Below are positions 60,866 to 64,000 of a stretch of DNA of 64,000 nucleotides, piece by piece. Made by a program: the position numbers and the translations under genes. The stretch is from contig NC_069661.1 of assembly GCF_027244095.1 (NCBI RefSeq), positions 117,496,001 through 117,560,000 of the forward strand, given 5' to 3'. The notes under the pieces were generated by a model. That model was not told the DNA's origin. It saw only the letters and a program-made list of their open reading frames with translations, and searched no databases. Source of the stretch: Hemicordylus capensis. Its lineage: Eukaryota; Chordata; Lepidosauria; Squamata; Cordylidae. How positions within the stretch are numbered: the first letter of the stretch is position 1; each line of letters begins with the position of its first letter.

Positions 60866-63827
60866 GCATGCACTGTAGAAAGAAAGATTGCCAGCCTGAC
60901 AAGTATGTGAATCAGGCCTCCAAAACAGAAGGGAATTTCCTTCCTTCTGATGGAGATAGCAAAGTGTCTAATTGTATTACTGGTCTTCAAATGGAAGAAA
61001 ACCACCCTTCAAGAATCTTAATATTATTTGTTATCCCCATATTGCTCCAAGGAGTTCAAGGTGACATACAAATCCTTACCTTTTTATCCTTACAACCTTG
61101 TGAGAAAGGTTTGACAGAGGGGCTAGTCCTACGATCAGGAAAAATTGGGCTCGGAAAGCCTAGCCCGATTTTTCCCAATCATAAGAACCACCGGGCTCGG
61201 CGGCAAGCCCGGTAGTTCTTGAGCCGCTAACCCGCTCAAGTAACCCACTCAAATAGCCCACCCCTTAGCCTGGGTTTGCGGAGCGAGTGCTCCGCAAACC
61301 CGGGCTATCGGATCGTGAGTAGCCGCGGTGCGGCTCTGCGGCGTGGCTACTCATGAGGATACCCCCAGAGGGGAGGTGAAAAGCCGCCTCCCGGCTCTGG
61401 GGGTCTCGCCAGCATGCCCTGCGCGCTTGCGGGGGCCAATTGGCCCCCGCTTCCCCCAGCCCCTGCCAGCTCCGTCACGGAGCTGGCAATCGTGTGGGTG
61501 GCCGATCCGGCCGCCCAGGGCTCCCTCCTGCTTGTATGCGAGGAGAGTGGGCCTGCTCTCCCCGCACACAGGAAGAAACCAGGCCTCACTGATCGTGAGA
61601 CACGGTCCAGTGTCTGTGACTAGCTCAAGGTCACCCAGTGGGCTTTGTGACTGAGTGAGCATTTGAACCCAGGTCTTCACATCCTATTAGGCTTGTCCTT
61701 TGGGTGGGGTGACCAGGGTAATCATCCGCAGCCCCACAATCCCCCACTCCCCCCTTTCTGCTGCTCCTCACCCCCCCCCCATTCAGTATCAAACTTGCAC
61801 AGCACTGAGACCTCCTTGTTCAAGCAATGAGAGAGGTGAGTGAACTTCCCAGCACTGCAAAGGCTGGATACTAAATGAGAAGCATGTGTGAACTCTGATT
61901 AGGTATCAAGGCGCACATGTGCCTGCCATTTAGTATCCCGCTCCTTAGTGTTGTGTGAGTTGGATAAGGGGGTGGGGGGAGTGGCAACAGCAGAGAAGGA
62001 AGCATGTGGGAGATGAGGAATGCCGCTCTCCCCCAGCCTCCCACCTTTCCAGGGACAGCCCCGGCTCTTAGTTTGGTACTCTAGCCACTACACTGCAACT
62101 CTACTATGTTTTCCTCTTTATTTATAATTTTGCTGCAGATAAGGTGAAATAATTCACTTTACCAAGGCAGCTATTATTTCCAAATTATGGTATAATTACT
62201 GAATACGTAATAGGTGATCTCAAGGGATGGGTTTAGATTCTGAGGATGTGAAATCCCACCAACTCAGTGTTGCAAAATGGTCAAGTACTCAAAATCTAGT
62301 CAAACCGCTTCATATTTTAAATACTTAAACCCTGTTTATGACAGACCAGAGAAACCTAATCAAGACCTGGTGATATGAGCAAAAGATCAACTGCTTCTGC
62401 TTTGATGATAATGTAATCCATCTTCAGAGGCATTTACAGGACTGTATCCACAGAAACTAAAGTCAGATGAGATTGTTGGCTTCCAGTTTCAAGTAACAAT
62501 GAATTAGAATGAGTACAGGCCTTATTCTGTGTCTGTTTCCCCCCAAGCCATTAAGCAATGAAAAATAAAATAAAATTCTTAGGCATCAGAATTCAATCAA
62601 TATTTTAAGAGCCAGGATCACGTGTTGGACAGTAGTAACAACTCACCCTCCCCACTTTTAGTATAGCTTTGAACAATTTTTAACTTATCTAGACTATCAG
62701 CCACCTTGACCTTTTTTCCAGCCCTAACACACTTAGTTCAATTCCAGAGTTATTTAGTGGCAACACTGTTTCTTGTTGCTGTTTCCAGTCCTTTTTTGAA
62801 TTCTATGATGCTTTATTTATACTTTGGGGGGTAATGTTTTCATATTGATTTTATTTCACACATTACTTTGAGTGCATTTTACAGAAGAGGTTACCAGTAA
62901 ATATATTAATTACAAACACAAGGTTGGCTCATGCACAGAGTAGGAAACTTAATACTTAGACTAGTCCTAAATAATTAAAGACTGCTTTTGATCTTTTGTT
63001 AGTACCATATGCAAGGAAGGGATAGGGAAGCCTCAAGCCTCTTTGGCTATCAGAGAGGTTCTTGTCACCTCTTCCTTCTCCAAGACTCCTGCTTTTCTTT
63101 CTGACTTCAGCTCCTTAGCCTTCACCTATTTGCCTTTTCTGTGTCCTTTGGCTTCATCTGTCTTTTCTAGCCATGCCCACTCCCTGCCTCCTTGTGAGAA
63201 TGCCTCCCTCCCCTACACCTTTGGCCAGCCAATAGTGGGAACCAGCCTCCCCTCCATGGCAGGGATTGCTGTTACCCCATAACTCCCTTCTCTATGTATC
63301 TCTTCATTCTAATGTATCTCTTCATTCCTCCATCAACTCTAGGGATCTTGGCAAGATAGGGGTAACCCCCCTGCCTGAGCTTCCACATTTTAGCACAAAC
63401 ATTTGGAAAGCCAAATTCTTCACTCACTTTTTATAATAAAAAAAGGCCAGTTAAAACAAACTCCAAACAGCAACAGTTCAGATCTTATAATGAGCATATC
63501 GTTAACAGCTGGAATGCATCTACACAATTGGTTCTTATACAGTGTTCTAGAAAGGAATCCAAAGTGTTACTTACTTCTGAATTTGGAACGCCGCCCACCC
63601 AACCCGCACTGACGCATTTTGCCACCTCCAAAGAGTCCATAATAGATTTCTCCCATGAATTTTACTAGCTCTGGATCTGTGGCATTGACCAGCTCAGCAC
63701 CAGTCTTGCAAAGGATTTTTCCAGTCATCCATTTCTGGGTGCCCATTGCAACAAGGATCAAGATAAAAGATGCAAAGCTTAATAAAGCAATCAAAGCAAA
63801 CAAAGTCTGTTTAAAGCAGCCGGGCAT
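57324..63827 (-). CDS. CLRN2: CLRN2, clarin 2 (3 coding exons)
   Basis: Exons 63575-63827, 58609-58788 and 57324-57589 join in phase to 699 nt, giving 232 aa, the same length as human clarin 2. The protein has four membrane segments: about 9-30 (FALIALLSFASFILILVAMG), 96-118 (ALHVVIILFLCVAFSFALVS), 137-160 (IALWNLIAGSFAVLATTSFM) and 188-210 (SFWLCVASATIHGVNLLLVA). The first outer loop has an N-glycosylation site at N48 (VNATD) and the family motif EIYYGLFGGGKMRQCGLGGR. The C-terminus is NVTAEDIMY, close to the human end. Clarins are tetraspan-like proteins; CLRN2 maintains hair-cell stereocilia and hearing in mammals and fish. All junctions are consensus AG/GT. Nothing suggests loss of function. 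The neighbour LAP3 on the same strand matches the human order. Confidence 0.97.
58609..58788 (-). CDS. CLRN2: CLRN2 coding exon 2
   Basis: 180 nt encoding IFPHLVKKLNTALHVVIILF through GPAGIALWNLIA; acceptor TTGTCAG, donor GTAAAC. Confidence 0.96.
58950..59372 (+). mobile_element. L2-clade LINE 3' end
   Basis: Antisense in CLRN2 intron 1. The C-terminal coding piece ([46 protein letters not shown]) matches the ends of the L2 copies at 6000 and 23950. The tail is GTAAACTGCCCTGCGCC, GGGCAGTACAGAAATCAAAT, then (AAAT)n. It is more diverged than those copies. Confidence 0.8.
59743..59795. repeat. Two-unit tandem repeat, 27-base unit
   Basis: GGCTGCAGTAAATGCAGGGA followed by GGAAATT occurs twice in a row with almost no change. 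It lies at the edge of the GC-rich repeat piece 59785-59860 (GTGTGGGCGGCCGATCCAGC). A hairpin GAGGCGAGTCT...AGACTCGCCTC follows at 59877-59909. Confidence 0.7.
59910..61020. other. CLRN2 intron 1, no gene recognised
   Basis: AT-rich sequence with a (TG)n microsatellite at 60828-60868 and no other structure I can name. Confidence 0.4.
61025..61690 (-). mobile_element. CORE-SINE split by a GC-rich element
   Basis: The left piece (61025-61125: TTATCCCCATATTGCTCCAA, CTTACAACCTTGTGAGAAAG) and right piece (61605-61690: GACTAGCTCAAGGTCACCCA, GAGCATTTGAACCCAGGTCT) are halves of one reversed CORE-SINE in CLRN2 intron 1. Confidence 0.65.
61127..61600. mobile_element. GC-rich element, unnamed family, CACGATCA-type ends
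   Basis: About 474 bases of high G+C inside a CORE-SINE. The left end TCCTACGATCAG and inverted right end TCTCACGATCAG are similar. Inside are several short palindromes: TCGGGCTAGGC-like pairs near 61148-61175, GTTTGCGGAGCGAGTGCTCC near 61276-61300, and GCTCCGTCACGGAGC near 61470-61484. Blocks are shared with 15785-16165 and 59785-59860. No coding capacity or clean target duplication was seen. Confidence 0.5.
61695..63570. other. CLRN2 intron 1, exon-1 proximal part
   Basis: No gene or clear repeat apart from poorly defined GC-rich sequence at 61710-62060. Short frames (e.g. 63043-63282) look random. Confidence 0.4.
63575..63827 (-). CDS. CLRN2: CLRN2 coding exon 1
   Basis: 253 nt from ATG; MPGCFKQTLFALIALLSFAS through GGRRSKFR plus one base; donor GTAAGTAA. 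It contains the first membrane segment and most of the first outer loop. Confidence 0.96.
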
Positions 63828-64000
63828 TCTAGTGGCTTGACAAAATCATCTTTCAAGCCTCACAGCAGTAATTATAGACACTGACTCTTTTCCAGGTGCT
63901 TTAAAACCCACTAGCAAGATGCTGTTTCTTTCAAAATACATCCTTTTACATGTCATTGTCTTTTTCAGTCTGCAGATTAAAGCATACAGGCAAAAATCAA
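63828..64000 (-). promoter_or_regulatory. CLRN2 5' flank / 5' UTR
   Basis: AT-rich, with no CpG island, unlike MED28 and LAP3, which fits a tissue-restricted gene. No certain TATA box or transcription start can be placed. Confidence 0.35.

Overview
This window is vertebrate nuclear DNA, almost certainly from a squamate reptile (a lizard or a close relative). Three protein-coding genes can be rebuilt exon by exon, all on the minus strand: CLRN2 (clarin 2, 3 exons, 232 aa), LAP3 (leucine aminopeptidase 3, 13 exons, 524 aa) and MED28 (Mediator subunit 28, 4 exons, 188 aa). All 20 coding exons have AG/GT borders, the phases agree across every junction, and no premature stop is present. The order CLRN2-LAP3-MED28, all on one strand, is the conserved block known from human chromosome 4p15.

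The squamate assignment rests on the repeats. There is a classic Sauria SINE (broken by a DNA transposon), two BovB (RTE) 3' ends, young L2 LINEs, CR1 3' ends of the lizard type, an R4-like LINE with a restriction-like endonuclease, CORE-SINEs (MIR-like), a 5S-rRNA-headed SINE, and many hAT and Tigger-type miniature elements.

Layout from low to high coordinate: 1-13564 MED28, with its 3' UTR at 1-1440, an L2 LINE in intron 3, and an older antisense L2 and a 5S-SINE in intron 1. 13565-19185 is the MED28-LAP3 intergenic region (CR1, BovB, a palindromic hAT). 19186-48830 is LAP3, whose introns hold an L2 copy about 105 bases from exon 11, several hAT palindromes, a nested SINE/hAT/CR1 stack, and a 164-base tandem duplication. 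48831-57323 is the LAP3-CLRN2 intergenic region (BovB, Sauria SINE with a hAT inside, and a long foldback carrying a hammerhead-like motif). 57324-63827 is CLRN2, and the rest is its 5' flank. CpG-rich stretches surround the first exons of MED28 and LAP3 and probably mark their promoters.

The three genes do not form a pathway: MED28 acts in transcription, LAP3 trims peptides, and CLRN2 is a four-pass hair-cell membrane protein. Their linkage is ancestral synteny. I see no tRNA or rRNA genes, CRISPR arrays or endogenous retroviruses. The most unusual signals are in the repeats: the hammerhead-like motif on one arm only of a foldback, perfect 8-base target duplications around giant palindromes, ZNF143-like motifs in small hAT arms, and an apparently unnamed GC-rich element family.
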